In this document: piece after piece, positions 10,835 through 22,086 of the stretch
Layout: each line of letters starts with the position of its first letter
Position numbering within the stretch: the stretch's first letter is position 1
Assembly (NCBI RefSeq): GCF_020379485.1
Contig: NC_063448.1
Coordinates: forward strand, 16,577,726 to 16,641,725
DNA length: 64,000 nucleotides
Direction: 5' to 3'
From: Brassica napus
Taxonomy: Eukaryota; Streptophyta; Magnoliopsida; Brassicales; Brassicaceae
Made by a program: the position numbers and the translations under genes
The notes under the pieces: model-generated
The model's input: the letters and a program-made list of their open reading frames with translations, nothing else
Databases searched by the model: none
What the model was told of the DNA's origin: nothing

Positions 10835-12168
10835 CTAGATGTTAACCCGCCCGACTGGGCGGATCTATATTTTTATGATATATATAAACATTTCAAGACC
10901 TTAATTCAGTTGAACGAATTTATATTATTAAAGTTTACTGTTGAAACTTTGTATTTCGTCACTGGTTATGTAATCTTGAAATGTTAAGAGCAAACAATAT
11001 TTTATTTAGATTTTAACAAATTTAAAGCTTTATGAAAAATAAATATTCTATTTTATCTATATACCATTTAGGAAGAAAGTTTTCAGTCTTCCATTCCCAA
11101 TATCTTCATAATTCGCCAGTCTAAGGAAAGGATTGTCATCATGGTAACTGGATTTCGCATAAATTGAGTCACCAGTGACGTGTCATTTTGTAAGGAGAGG
11201 TAGTTGTTCGATATTTGCCTCCAGCACTCGTAACTGTATAGTTCTCAATAAACCTCCATTCACCAATAGGAAAGTTGCGCTGCAGACGATACATCTGATT
11301 TCTTTTTGCAGAAACATGAAGTTTCTCACCCTAAACCCAATATAAAGTCTGATATAAATATTTTTTGCTAGTATAAACAACAAATCGATAGAGTATTACG
11401 TATAAGAGACGATATATATATATAAAAAAATCAAACTTACATGTTCATCCACGTTGTTGTTTATCTTCCATGAGTGAAGACACTTCACATGTACTCGCCA
11501 AGTGACTTTGAAGGGTTTGACTTGGTTAAGAAAAAACAAACTTTGCTTGTTCGACAAAACCAAACTTCTTTGCTTGTTAGACATTTTATTTTTTTTTCTT
11601 TGCTACGGTGAGTATGAAGAATATGAGGGGAAGGTTGATATATATAGTGGGTTAAACGTAATCTAAAGGGAATATTTTTTTAATTTAATAGCACAATTTT
11701 TGTGGAGTCAATCAAGCTTAGATCTATATTAGTTGCCTAAGTAGGTAAATTAGTTAGCACAAAAGGAGAATATTCGGTTGTTATACTTAAAATGGTTTTG
11801 ATCATTTATTATTTGAAAATTGGATAAGGAAGGTGTGAAATGAGGGAATCAAGTAATTAGGATTCTTGGAAGATATGTTAGTTTGTAAGCTCGATATATA
11901 TATGTGGAGTTAATGTGTTCGAATTATGTTTTGTTAAGTTTATATTTTGTGTATATTTTTTTGAAATATATGCCGCATTTTTAACTTGGAAGTTACGTTT
12001 TGTTAACTTGGAAGTTTGTCTTTATTTTTTAAAAAACATGTCGAATTTTTAAGTTAAAAATTTAAAGTATTAACTCTATCTATGCATCCAAACAAAACAA
12101 TTTTTATTAATCCTACTATTCATATACCTAAACAACTCTCAAATGAATTTTAGCTTTAATAAGATAGA
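10835..12168 (-). mobile_element. Helitron, non-autonomous, carrying an RPA-like gene
   Basis: The 3' end on the minus strand is a perfect 6-bp stem (CCGCCC GACT GGGCGG, 10846-10861), then 7 nt, then CTAG at 10835-10838 followed by T. The proposed 5' end is TCTATCTTATTAAAG, preceded by A, at 12168 (an alternative TC lies at 12172). Helitrons insert between A and T and end in CTRR after a short hairpin, which fits. The RPA70-like remnant has the same polarity, as in plant Helitrons that carry RPA genes. No Rep or helicase domain is present. Confidence 0.6.
11050..11584 (-). pseudogene. RPA70-like OB-fold (DUF223-type) gene fragment
   Basis: A first exon, 11584 to 11441, contains VKPFKVTWRVHVKCLHSW and ends at a GTAAG donor. 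A second, from 11330 after TTTAG to about 11060, contains GEWRFIENYTV and GGKYRTTTSPYKM. These match the first OB fold of plant replication protein A 70-kDa-like proteins, which bind single-stranded DNA. A stop follows near 11180, and the continuation (LANYEDIGNG) is in another frame, so it is broken. It lies inside the Helitron on the Helitron strand. Homology is by eye but the motif series is distinctive. Confidence 0.7.
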
Positions 12169-12685
12169 TAGATACACCAAGGTCGAACCATAATTTTAAA
12201 ATATTTACCATAATTTTAAAATATTTTCTTTTGAAAAAGGGCTATACTTTTTATTTATATAGGTATCTACAGAATTAAAGTAGAATATTTTAGTAAAAAT
12301 ATGAGTCATTTTCATGTAAAATAGACAATAAGTGAATAATTTGCAGGTATGAAAAAACATACAAAAGCCCAACCCAATAACAAAGAAAATGACGATAGTA
12401 TCCTTACCTTGTGGTTTGCGAAGAATAAGAGAGCAATGATGATTTGCGATGTCATCATTATAATCATGATTTGCTTCCTTCCTCCAATTCATTTTTTTAT
12501 ATGAGTTCTCTATGATTCATCGATTATCTCTTTGGTTAGTGGATTTTAATTTGATCAGTGATTGATGATAAAGAATAGTAATTAGATGGATCTTATTTGT
12601 TTCAGAAACCCTTTTCAGAAAATACGGTAAGAGACGTTAAGTGATCTTATGGAGAGATTGAAATAGGCTTCGGCTATCCAATCTT
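12169..12685. other. AT-rich intergenic stretch
   Basis: About 0.5 kb between the Helitron 5' end and the PP2C fragment. A minus-strand frame at 12205-12492 has no recognisable motif and low-complexity composition, and I do not call it a gene. No repeat structure was seen. Confidence 0.5.
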
Positions 12686-13011
12686 CACATAGTTTCTCCT
12701 TCTCTCAATGGAAGCATGGCATGTCTCAGCTGGAGCCCCAGTCCTCCTGAATGGTTTATTCTCTCTGCTATGGAAGTTCAAGTTGCAGGAGGTGCTGCAG
12801 GTCAAGATGGATACGCTGTGTGCTCTGGGGAGAATAGTTTTTTCTTTGCGCTACCTATGATGGATTCAATAGAACAGATGATGCTTATTGCTTGGCTTGT
12901 ACTTTGTATGAGTCCATTGTGTTCCATCTCCAGCTACTTGATTATCAAATGAAGACACATCAAGATGTCGATGACAGCAAGAAAATGGATTTTATTTTCA
13001 CGCAAGGATAA
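12686..13011 (+). pseudogene. PP2C-type phosphatase fragment (POL/PLL-like clade)
   Basis: One frame gives PPEWFILSAMEVQVAGGAAG followed by QDGYAVCSGEN, and after a frameshift near 12845 the next frame gives TYDGFNRTDDAYCLACTLYE and then SIVFHLQLLD, to a stop at 13009-13011. In plant PP2C proteins of the POLTERGEIST-like group this covers the N-terminal part of the catalytic domain, with the DG metal-binding motif in the YDGFNG segment. The rest of the roughly 250-residue catalytic domain is absent. Truncation plus frameshift make it a pseudogene. The clade assignment is from memory of the family and moderate. Confidence 0.65.
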
Positions 13012-13972
13012 TATGATAATTAGCTGGTTAACATGAGATATTAATGACTAGTTAATTTGTAAGTTAATATCGTTATAATGTAACTTTTTAGATCCTCTGT
13101 AAATGATCATGGTTCTATTCCAATATATCTAGATACTTTACATGTTAGCTGGTATTTCGATTTAAAATTCTGACTATATTCCGATTTATGTGGATACTTT
13201 ACCTGTTAGCTGGTATTATGATTTAAAATTCCGACGATACTCTCACATATCTGGATACTTTACATGGTAGCTAGTATTTCGATTTAAAATTCGGACTATA
13301 CTCCCACATATCTGGATACTTTACATGTTAGCTAGTATTTCGATTTAAAATTCCGACTATATTAACATGGTTTATGATTGAATTACTGACCAACCAATTT
13401 ATATTAAATGTATGGTGTATTGATTGTTGGATATAAGTAATTACATATTCAGCTAACTTTGATAATAAATAGGAATAAAATATGGTAGCCGGATAATAAA
13501 AAATAGGTATATAAAGTGTATGGTGAATGGATTGTTACAACACCTTCTTATTTGTATTTAAGGAGTCAAATCCCCACCTCTTTGTAACTTCCTTGAAGGT
13601 TCTCTAACCAACTTCACATTGTGTAAGACAATCGAATTGAAATCAAACTAATCTTTAACATTGCATTTTGAGGATAAAATTACATAGACGAATCGAATCG
13701 AGGCCAACACTGTTGCTATTATCTTTCTGTGAACCAGTGATTTCAATTTGCATCGCCGCCGATATCAGTATCAGTGTGAGACCTCAATTTCTATTGGGGG
13801 GGGGGGGAGGGAGGGGGGGTTGCGTTTTATTGAGAGATGACATCAGTATCGTACATATAACAAAAAGAAAATCGAAACTTTAAACTAAAAAATCGATGAA
13901 AAGAAAACATTTTAGTTGCTGGTGTAATAAAGAGACGTTTCCGGATTTGGAAGAAAGAGTAAGAAAAAATAC
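13012..13972. other. Intergenic region with a tandem repeat and a G-run
   Basis: It contains the 61-bp array (13125-13370), promoter-like AT-rich sequence near 13500-13560, and a G-run broken only by two A residues at 13796-13819. A plus-strand frame at 13668-13883 crosses the G-run and has no recognisable motif. No gene is supported. Confidence 0.5.
13125..13370. repeat. 61-bp tandem repeat, four copies
   Basis: GATACTTTAC recurs at 13132, 13193, 13254 and 13315, exactly 61 bp apart, each followed by a TAGCTRGTATT / GATTTAAAATTC block. Copies differ by a few substitutions. Confidence 0.85.
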
Positions 13973-13977
13973 ATAAG

Positions 13978-14318
13978 TTATAAATGATGGAGTGGATTGC
14001 CATTAACCAGACCCGGACCGAGACCGGCCCAATACCTAGAAGATGGAGAGATGGCCGAAGTCTAGAGAGAGGCGAGAGAGAGCCGACTTCAGGAGAGAGA
14101 AAGGCGGCCACAAAGCTTGGAGAAAAGGAAACTCTTTCCTTTTCCTAGTAGAAGTAATCTTTCCATTATTATGTATTATTAGTTTTCCTAATCCTAGTGA
14201 GTTTAGGTTTTGGATACTTTCCATTTATCTTCATCTTGTAATCCTTATATAAAGGAACCCCCTTGATCATTAATAAGAACACAGAAATATTCAGTCTCTA
14301 AACACTCTATTTACAACA
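13978..14318 (+). repeat. 5' LTR of Copia-1
   Basis: It pairs with 20087-20429. A TATATAAA box at 14246-14253 marks the likely promoter. The end ...TTTACAACA is followed at once by the primer-binding-site-like tract at 14319-14333. The first two bases (TG) seen in the other LTR are missing. Confidence 0.9.
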
Positions 14319-15903
14319 CGTTATCAGCACGATAGACTCCAAAACCCTGAGACAAAACCTAACCTAAAATCCGTCACACAAAAACCCTAAATCAGGCGTA
14401 ACTTAAAATCGATCTATCTCTGAAACCCCGAGGAACCAGACGACGAGCCACATATCAAATTGAAGCTCTTGACGAGTTGAATCCATAAACGCAAACCGTT
14501 TGTCAATACGATCTCTGACGTACCCACACTCGCAGAAACAATACGCGGCACCGTCTTGATCTTTTGGAACCCTAATCCGAACCAACAAGATTTTCTAGCC
14601 AAATTCAAATCTTGTGAAAGATAAATTTATCATACCTTAGTTGTTTGATGATATCTTGTTCAGATTATGGTGTTCATGTAATCTAATACTCCTTGTTTTT
14701 ATTTCATGAGCTGAGAGGAGTTGGTGCAAAGATCTAATCCCGAAGAACCCTAACTTGTTCTTGCTTTTGTTCCGGCTTGCAAACACCCGATCAGCTAAAG
14801 CCCTTAAGCGTTCCTGTTCCTAGACATTCGCAGCTTCCTGTTCACAACAGAGCCAGTCCACGTTCGCATCACAGCCAGCTCGCAATTCAGATCAGCCGCT
14901 TGCAAAGGCAGCAGCTCGCGAACTAGATAAGAAGAAGACGCGTCCCGATCTTGTCCGACTACCTCAGCACGCATCCGTGACCAGACGCAAGACTGTTCCA
15001 GACAGCTCGCGTCTCGTCCCATCTTGCGACCCGATAAGGAGCCAGCTCGCTTCCATGTGCAACTAGAGGTTCATCTGACTTTGGTGGTCCGGTTCAACCC
15101 TACAAAATAAAGGTAATTCGAAATCTGAAAACAAGAATCGAATTTGGTTGTTTTGTAAAGATTGAAACCCTAAAAGATAATCTCTAAAACTAAAAGCCAT
15201 AGGTAAATAGATCAATCCCCTATGAGTAAATCGAAGCTCTATAAGTTCGATCTAAACCTAAAAACGAGATTGATCCATTGATCAATTAAAATCAAAACCT
15301 TATAGGTTTTTGAATCTCAAATCAAATCCCCGTGATCAAAGATCAAATTTTTTTTCGAAATCCCCTAAAACCCTAATTTTGGAAAATCGGTTTTAATTTT
15401 GATTTGAAACTTTAGTGTTTGATTGATCGCCTAGAGCTATGATTAGGATTGTTTTAAAACTTGAACCTGAATCTTGTTTAAAATGAAACCCTAATCTCGA
15501 ATTTAAAATCCTAAAGGCCTTGAAACCTTAAACTTTAAAGATTGAAAATTTAATATTGTTTTGAATGAGAGTTAGGTTGCTAGAGTGCTTGATTCTAAAA
15601 TCTAATATTACCAACCTTGAAATTGGTAAAACTTAATAGATATGCAACTAAGAAATAGAATTGAATGCATCTAGATCCCGTTTTGTATATGACTGTGTGG
15701 CCTAGTATCCGGATGGTTATAAACCGGATTGCATCATGATCCGATCCTTATGATCGTTGTAGCACATAATAATCATGAAGCCTAAGCATCACATTGCAAA
15801 GCCGTGTGGCTTAAGCATCATAAATAGACTTATGAAATCATGTGCACTGATTATTTAAATTAGTTGCAAGAATTCTAAATCATGAATTAATTGATGATTT
15901 CAG
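14319..15903 (+). other. Copia-1 untranslated leader
   Basis: This 1.6-kb leader lies between the primer-binding site and gag and has no conserved frame. It is rich in ACCCTAA / AAACCCTAA-type words and TTGATT blocks, as is the leader of Copia-2. Minus-strand frames at 14403-14608 and 14804-15022 have no recognisable domains and are treated as chance. Confidence 0.6.
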
Positions 15904-16604
15904 ATGTCGAGATTTGAGCCTTCGGATTATGCTGCCCTAGATATCTCTGGAAGATATTATCCAGAATGGGAAATGAACACTTCAATTGCCCTGAAGTCTA
16001 GATGTATCATTGAATGAAATGTATCATTGAAGGAAATGATGAAATTGAAAGTGAAAAGCATAGAGCCATAACTATTATGCACTATCATCTCACTGAGGAA
16101 GTAAGAAATAAGTATGAAAACATTGAGGATCCTTCTGATCTTTGGATAAAGCTAAAATCCATATACTCAATGGAATTATGGCGAAAAGCCATGAATGATT
16201 GGAAGATTCTCAAGTTCCAGGATTTTGAATTCGTGGAAGAATATAATTCTGCTCTAATGAAAATCACCTATAGTCTTGAACTATGTGGTGAAGTGGTAAC
16301 AGATGATGATTTATTATATAAAACATACCCCACATTCCTTCCAAAGGATATACTGTTATCACATAAGGCTAAGGGTTTCACAACCTATAATGACCTATTC
16401 TCATACCTATTTGCAATCAAGCAAAGAGAGCAGAAACTTAAAGATACTATTAGTCGATTTGAGAAACTTCAGAAAAGATACATTGAACAACGAGATAGTG
16501 AGATTAGACTTCCTGAAGCCAATGAGGCTAGAAATGATAAAGAAGAATCCAAGAAAGCCGCCTGGGAAAATATAGATTGTGAGGCCGGCTTATACCTTGA
16601 CTAA
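15904..16604 (+). pseudogene. Copia-1 gag (UBN2-type) pseudogene
   Basis: The start ATG at 15904 opens MSRFEPSDYAALDISG, aligning with the Copia-2 gag start MSKINLDFAALNLSG. After 36 codons a TGA appears within a 17-bp tandem duplication (16003-16019 / 16020-16036). The frame beyond it continues from 16014 to 16604 with the helical gag domain (ITIMHYHLTEEV, YNSALMKITYSLELC). Gag forms the particle that packages the RNA. The CCHC zinc knuckle expected after the helical domain is missing, so the 3' part of gag is also deleted. Confidence 0.85.
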
Positions 16605-19600
16605 AGAAAGATCTCGACATGATAATTTTATTTTAAGTCTATGATTTTGTGATTTGCTTTTAAACTTATTTGATGTTTCACGATTTTATATATATAATAG
16701 AATTGATTTTGAATTCATTATCTTGTCTGATCTTACTTGAACATATGAATGTTTTATTTGATAAAGAGTTGCCTAAAGGGCATAAAACCAAGTAAGAAAT
16801 CATGAATGAGTATAGTAAGCATAGTAAAGAAACTATGGCTAAGACATTGCCTTAAAAGGCATTATACACACCCAAAAGAACATGTGACCCATTGAAGTTA
16901 TAATGTATGGTTTCCAAGTAGAAACAATGGGTAAGGAAGGAAATAAGTTCCTTTAGACTTTAAGAAGAAAAACGCCTAAGACCTTGAAAGAAAGTGGTCG
17001 AGACTATACCTATGATCTCTACTAATCAAAACTACGCTACATATCAGTATGATAAAGAGGCAAGAGATGTGGTAACCATATTGAGATAACACCACGAAAT
17101 TTTACACTATACGGCATGATAGGATTAGCCATCCTAAAGTCTAAACTTGATGCAAAGATTGAAAAGGCACAGAGTTATCCAGTAAAAGATCTCACGTTGT
17201 GAAACATGTACACAAAGGGAAACTCATTAGGCTTAATTGTCCCAAGCACCACGACCTTATAGTATGGTCATGAGGGGGGAGAGAGGATAAACCCATGATC
17301 AATACTACAAGTTCGTGTATGGTCTACGACCATGTTATATGGCTCGCTCATTACTCGGCCATAAAGACCATTCCTCGGTCGTAGAGGCCATGATACAAAC
17401 GGCCAAACCGAAGAGGCCATTACTCTGCCGAAGAGACCATGTTATGGTTGGTTGCAAAGACCATCACCTATAAACGGCTTGGCCACGACTTGGCCATGAC
17501 TTGGCTGTATAGTGCAGGCTTGGCCGCATACAAGCCATTACCTATAAAAGGTTCGGCCATGTAAGCCATTATCTATAAGACTAAGATTCTAAAGTCTATA
17601 AGCTTGGAGACATTATGAATTTACATGTATAGAATGATAATATGCATCAGTCCATATAAGTGAGCATAGATATTCCCATCTCAGATTGAATACGGGTCAT
17701 AAAACCAGACATACACCATCTTAAGAGATTTTGAATAAACCACCACGTACATACATGTGCCGTTTAAGATGGAACCTCAGAAGAGGATTGGGAATATATA
17801 AGAATAATATCTTCTCCACGAAATAAAAAGGACCGAGAGCCAAAACATTGGTGATCAAATAGTGGCCAGGTACGGATTGCATGAAACAAATGAATCCGGA
17901 TATTCAATATTAAAGGAGAAAGATTATAAGCTGGACAAAGAAAGTAAAAGAACGATAAGAATGGTTTTAACCATCATTGTCTTGGCAAAGATCCTCGGAC
18001 TAGAGATTATAATTTAAGACGTCCAAAGAAAGATTATATAAAGCTAGCTAATTGAGAAGCTAATCGAAATACCAGACACTGACCCGAGAAATGACTAACC
18101 AACTTAGCACCAAATGAATGTCCTAGAAGAGACATAATCAAGTTGCTATAGAGTCTATACAAGATAGACCAAGTGTTCCATAAGATAAAGGAATCTCGGA
18201 TAGAAAAGAATGGTGCATAAAATACAGACCCGAGATTATAAGAGAAACCATACCAGACATTGAGAAAAGGCTGCGCAGGTACACATCTAAGGTACCAAAC
18301 CATGTAGTCTTGGGACGCCAAGCTACTAGGTAATAAAGGTCCTAGACAATAAGATCTCAAATCTATAGATCATGTCTGGAACATAATGGAACCACATGAA
18401 AGTGTCGACACACACACACATTTGTATAAAGATACATAAAGTTATAGCACTTGAACATAAAGAGGTAAGCGAGGATCATGAACCCACGAATGAGTACTCA
18501 TACAATCATAAAAGATCATAGAGATTATAAAAGATAAAACGTGGAGGTTCAAAGTATCTAAAAGAGAGATGGGCGTATTGGCCATATACATATACAGAAA
18601 CGCCATCTGATAAACCAGTGAAATAGATGGATCTTGTGAGATAAAAAAACCGTGAGAGAAGGCACATGATCACGAGGCCTGAGAGTGTTCATGTCTTCCT
18701 ACTTAACAGCATTAGATTATAGCTTGTTACACAAGGTACTCACAGAGATCAAAGGAACAGATTATAAGGAGATAAACTCCTATGTGGTGGATGCTGCTAC
18801 AGATTTTCGAAATTGAAAATGGTCTGGTCATAACAATGATATTAGATACAAATGATGTAGTAAGCAGCATATGGATCACTGGATAAGATGAAAGAACAGC
18901 TTCGTTCCTAAGCTGATTCATGGACTTAAACATAAAGCAGCTGCATATAGTATGTAAAAGAAATTGATCACGCATGATCATTGATCTTGGAGTTGTATAA
19001 AAGATAATCCAATAAAGTCCATATATTTGAAATTCCTTGTGATTATACTAAACCTAAAAGAGGTTAGCAGATATAGAATAAATCTATGTGGGTGTCCGAC
19101 CAAAAGCGTCTGGCCCCGGCCCTTCAAACTAAAAGATGTCCGACTCTGTCCGTCTAAGGGCGTCCAGCTCTTCAGCAAAGAACGTCTGGCTCTTCTACTA
19201 GATGCGTCCGGCTTTTAAGTCTACAAGGCGTCTAGCCCTTCTTCTTGATCACGGGCTAGTAGAGACAAAAGATCAACCGGATACAAATGTATTGTAGTCC
19301 ATAAGCTTGTGAAAGCCGAGATCTATGACCTAATAATATATATTTCAGTGTGTGATATAATCCACAGCAACAGAGGTCATGAGACACCATCAAGAGATGG
19401 ATAAAGGACTACAATGTCTGAGATAGATATGGTACTGCCTAAGACAAAGAAATCGATGTCCACATCCATGAGAGTGTTCGGCCGCAGAGCCATAATAAGA
19501 GATTATAAATTCACAGCAATGATCATTGATCTTGAACACTCATGAGACGCGTAGTGGACATGTATAGAAGAGGTCTATGATCCATACATGGATCGGCCAG

Positions 19601-20086
19601 ATCAAGACACAGGTTCATGATAACCACGTCTAGTACATTGTCCATAAGTACTTAGTTTGTCCGATCAAAGTAAAGAGTTAACAGTAGACGATCACGTCTA
19701 GACTATGGACACATGCAAACACGATTTGCAAAGACCCAATAGTGATCCCCGAGAACAATATAGTTCACATTATTTAGCACACATTCTATACCGGGACACT
19801 CGATGTCAAGAGACATGAGAAATGACCTAAGAGGTCAAAGTGGTCTAGATACGGCTTAGTAATGAACTTGGCCGATTACTCCCTTCCTACATATACAGGA
19901 AAGATCACGCACAAGATGCGTAGAATGTAGAAACCTACACTGAGATTCACATCAGGGGAAGTAGTGCGTGTTGTACTATTTTTCCTTCATCATGGTTTTG
20001 TCCCACTAGGTTTTCCTGATAAGGTTTTAATGAGGCAACATGAAGCGTACTACAAATCCTGTATGGTTATGGCATCCAAGGGGGAG
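16605..20086 (+). pseudogene. Decayed Copia-1 pol region
   Basis: No long frame survives. Short stretches still match Copia-2: near 17100-17230 the integrase zinc-binding region, near 17640-17800 the late integrase segment, and near 18750-18800 the reverse-transcriptase segment around SYVVDA. The order is kept but intervals are shortened and shifted, so many small deletions and rearrangements have occurred. Blocks at 17330-17580 (repeated GGCCAT / TTGGCC words) and 19085-19245 (repeated CGTCTGGC / CGTCCGGC words) are locally repetitive. A CA microsatellite lies near 18408-18421. Confidence 0.65.
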
Positions 20087-20429
20087 TGTTATAAATCATG
20101 GAGTGGATTGCCATTAACCAGGCCCGGACCGAGACCGGCCCAATACCTAGAAGATGGAGAGATGGCCGAAGCCTAGAGAGAGGAGAGAGAGAGCCGACTT
20201 CAGGAGAGAGAAAGGCGGCCACAAAGCTTGGAGAAAAGGAAACCCTTTCCTTTTCCTAGTAGATGTAATCTTTCCATTATTATGTATTAGTAGTTTTCCT
20301 AATCCTAGTGAGTTTAGGTTTTGGATACTTTCCATTTATCTTCATCTTGTAATCCTTATATAAAAGAACCTCCTTGATCATTAATAAGAACACGGAAATA
20401 TTCAGTCTCTAGACACTCTATTTACAACA
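20087..20429 (+). repeat. 3' LTR of Copia-1
   Basis: It starts TGTTATAAATCATGG after AAGGGGGAG and ends TTTACAACA, followed by the target duplication ATAAG. It differs from the 5' LTR at about ten positions, roughly 3 percent by eye. Confidence 0.9.
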
Positions 20430-20493
20430 ATAAGAGTTTAGAATAGAAAAAAGAGAAGGGTTTTCAATATAAACAAGGTTGGGCTTGTAGATC

Positions 20494-21956
20494 TGATATC
20501 TTCTCAATTTGCATTGTTTTAACCATTCATTCTTGCATATGTTGACCATTTAGGATAGCATTTAGATATGTTTAGGTTGCATTGCATTACATATGTCCTT
20601 ATCAGGTGGTGGACATTTCAAATGGTGACTTTGGAGCATTTAGAGATGGTTTGGAGGCAAAAGGGGTAATTCTCGAGAAGGAGACGCATTGATCAAGTGT
20701 CCCAGCGGCATAAGGACGTTCCAGCGGCCTTTTGGCCCCTCAAGAAGCCGCTGCAAGCGCTGAGAAACGAAGACTAAGTGTGGGAGCGGCCTTACGCAGC
20801 GGTGTACCGAAGCCGCTGGAGACACTCGAGAGATGAAGACTCAAGAAATGGAGACCAAGTGCGGGAGCGGCCTGACGCAGCGGTGTGACGAGACCGCTGG
20901 GAAAATACCCCGTTCCCTGCCGCGTTCGTACTTGTCGCAGCGGTGTGATGACGAAGCAAGGAAGCCGCTGCGAGTGTCCCAGCGGCTAGGCGGAGCGGTT
21001 TCACGTAGCCGCTGCGAGTCAAGAAAGCCAACATTTTCCGTGTTTGACCAGATAATTACCAATTTGTGTTTTGGTTAACCCAGGTTTGTTGGGTTAAACC
21101 AGGTTTGACTTTAAGCTACTATAAAGGTCCTTCAGACCTAATTGTAGGATCTTATCTTGTTTTCTATCTAATCACAAAAGAACTTTTAGGTGAAAGATCC
21201 TATCTTGATCATTTCTCTCTTGTGATTGCTTGATTATCTTGATCACTAATCATGATTAGCACCAAATCATCTTTGATTCTTGGGCTCATCATGGAGAGTA
21301 GTGAGTAGTCATCTTTGGATTCATGGGTTAGGGAGATTAAGGGTGATTAAGCTAGATCTAAGGTGTTTAGGCATAGATCAATCTTATTCCTTGCTAGTAG
21401 AGGGCTTTTAATGCAACTATTGGGTTGACCTCTCTAAAGTTGAGCTCTAGGCATTTCATACCCGGAAGGTGTTTGATGAAATGTCTGAACCAACTCTCCT
21501 AAGCTTTTAACATCCTTTACCAAAGGGATTTGTTGTTAAAGGTGTTAAGATGGCTAGTAGACTTGAGATTAATGATTACTTAGATAACATTCAACCAAAG
21601 GAATTTGATGCTTGAGTTATCTTGGTAAATGAGCATTCATCTAGGGATAGAGTTTGCTTAGGATTGTGTCTATACCTAAGGTAGATATAGATTGGTTAAA
21701 AGTTGACACCTTTAGGTTGAATCTTGATCACTCAAGATCAATTCCCATAGCCCATGAGTTCTCCCTTCTTATAAGAAAGAAAGCTTTGTCCTTTATTGCA
21801 TTTTAGGTAATAATCTAGTTTCAAATCATCTCAAAAACTGGTAGCACTTAGATTAAGCATGGTCTTGCATTCCCTTTGCATCATAATCACTTAGGACTGG
21901 TTTGACATCCTATATATTACAAAATTTGATTAGGGGCCTTGAAATCCTTATCATCA
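20494..21956 (+). repeat. 5' LTR of the Athila-like element
   Basis: At 1463 bp it is about 90 bp longer than its partner, the difference lying near 20815-20900 between repeated GCAGCGGTGT words. It contains a series of AGCGGC/GCCGCT inverted words at 20700-21015 and a TATA-like CTACTATAAAGG near 21117. Confidence 0.9.
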
Positions 21957-21959
21957 AAT

Positions 21960-21972
21960 TGGCGCCGTTGCC
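21960..21972 (+). other. Primer-binding site, Athila type
   Basis: TGGCGCCGTTGCC lies three bases after the terminal CA of the 5' LTR. The sequence is the standard Athila-lineage primer-binding site. Confidence 0.85.
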
Positions 21973-22086
21973 AAATTCTTAGTTGATTGTGACATTGAGA
22001 TTTAGTCATTTCCTTGAGACTAAGTCAATTTTTATTTAATTGTGTTATTGCTTCTCTTTGTTCTTCTCTCTTTGCATTTCAGGTGT

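Larger units (their letters stand above)
13978..20429 (+). mobile_element. Copia-1 LTR retrotransposon with decayed pol
   Basis: Two LTRs of about 342 bp, differing by roughly ten substitutions, flank a leader, a gag gene and a pol region broken beyond reading. A 5-bp target duplication ATAAG is present at 13973-13977 and 20430-20434. A PBS-like CGTTATCAGCACGA follows the left LTR and the purine tract AAGGGGGAG precedes the right one. The left LTR starts TTATAAAT where the right has TGTTATAAAT, so the terminal TG appears lost. It is related to Copia-2 at 56937-63056. Confidence 0.9.

Noticed and set aside
12205..12492. 95-codon minus-strand frame
   Set aside because: AT-rich with F/Y/K-rich translation, no motif and no homologue recognised.
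13796..13819. G-run as a possible G-quadruplex
   Set aside because: A near-homopolymer run may be slippage or an assembly artefact, and nothing nearby is controlled by it.
19027..19218. Plus-strand frame in decayed Copia-1 pol
   Set aside because: It arises from locally repeated CGTCTGGC words and has no Copia motif.
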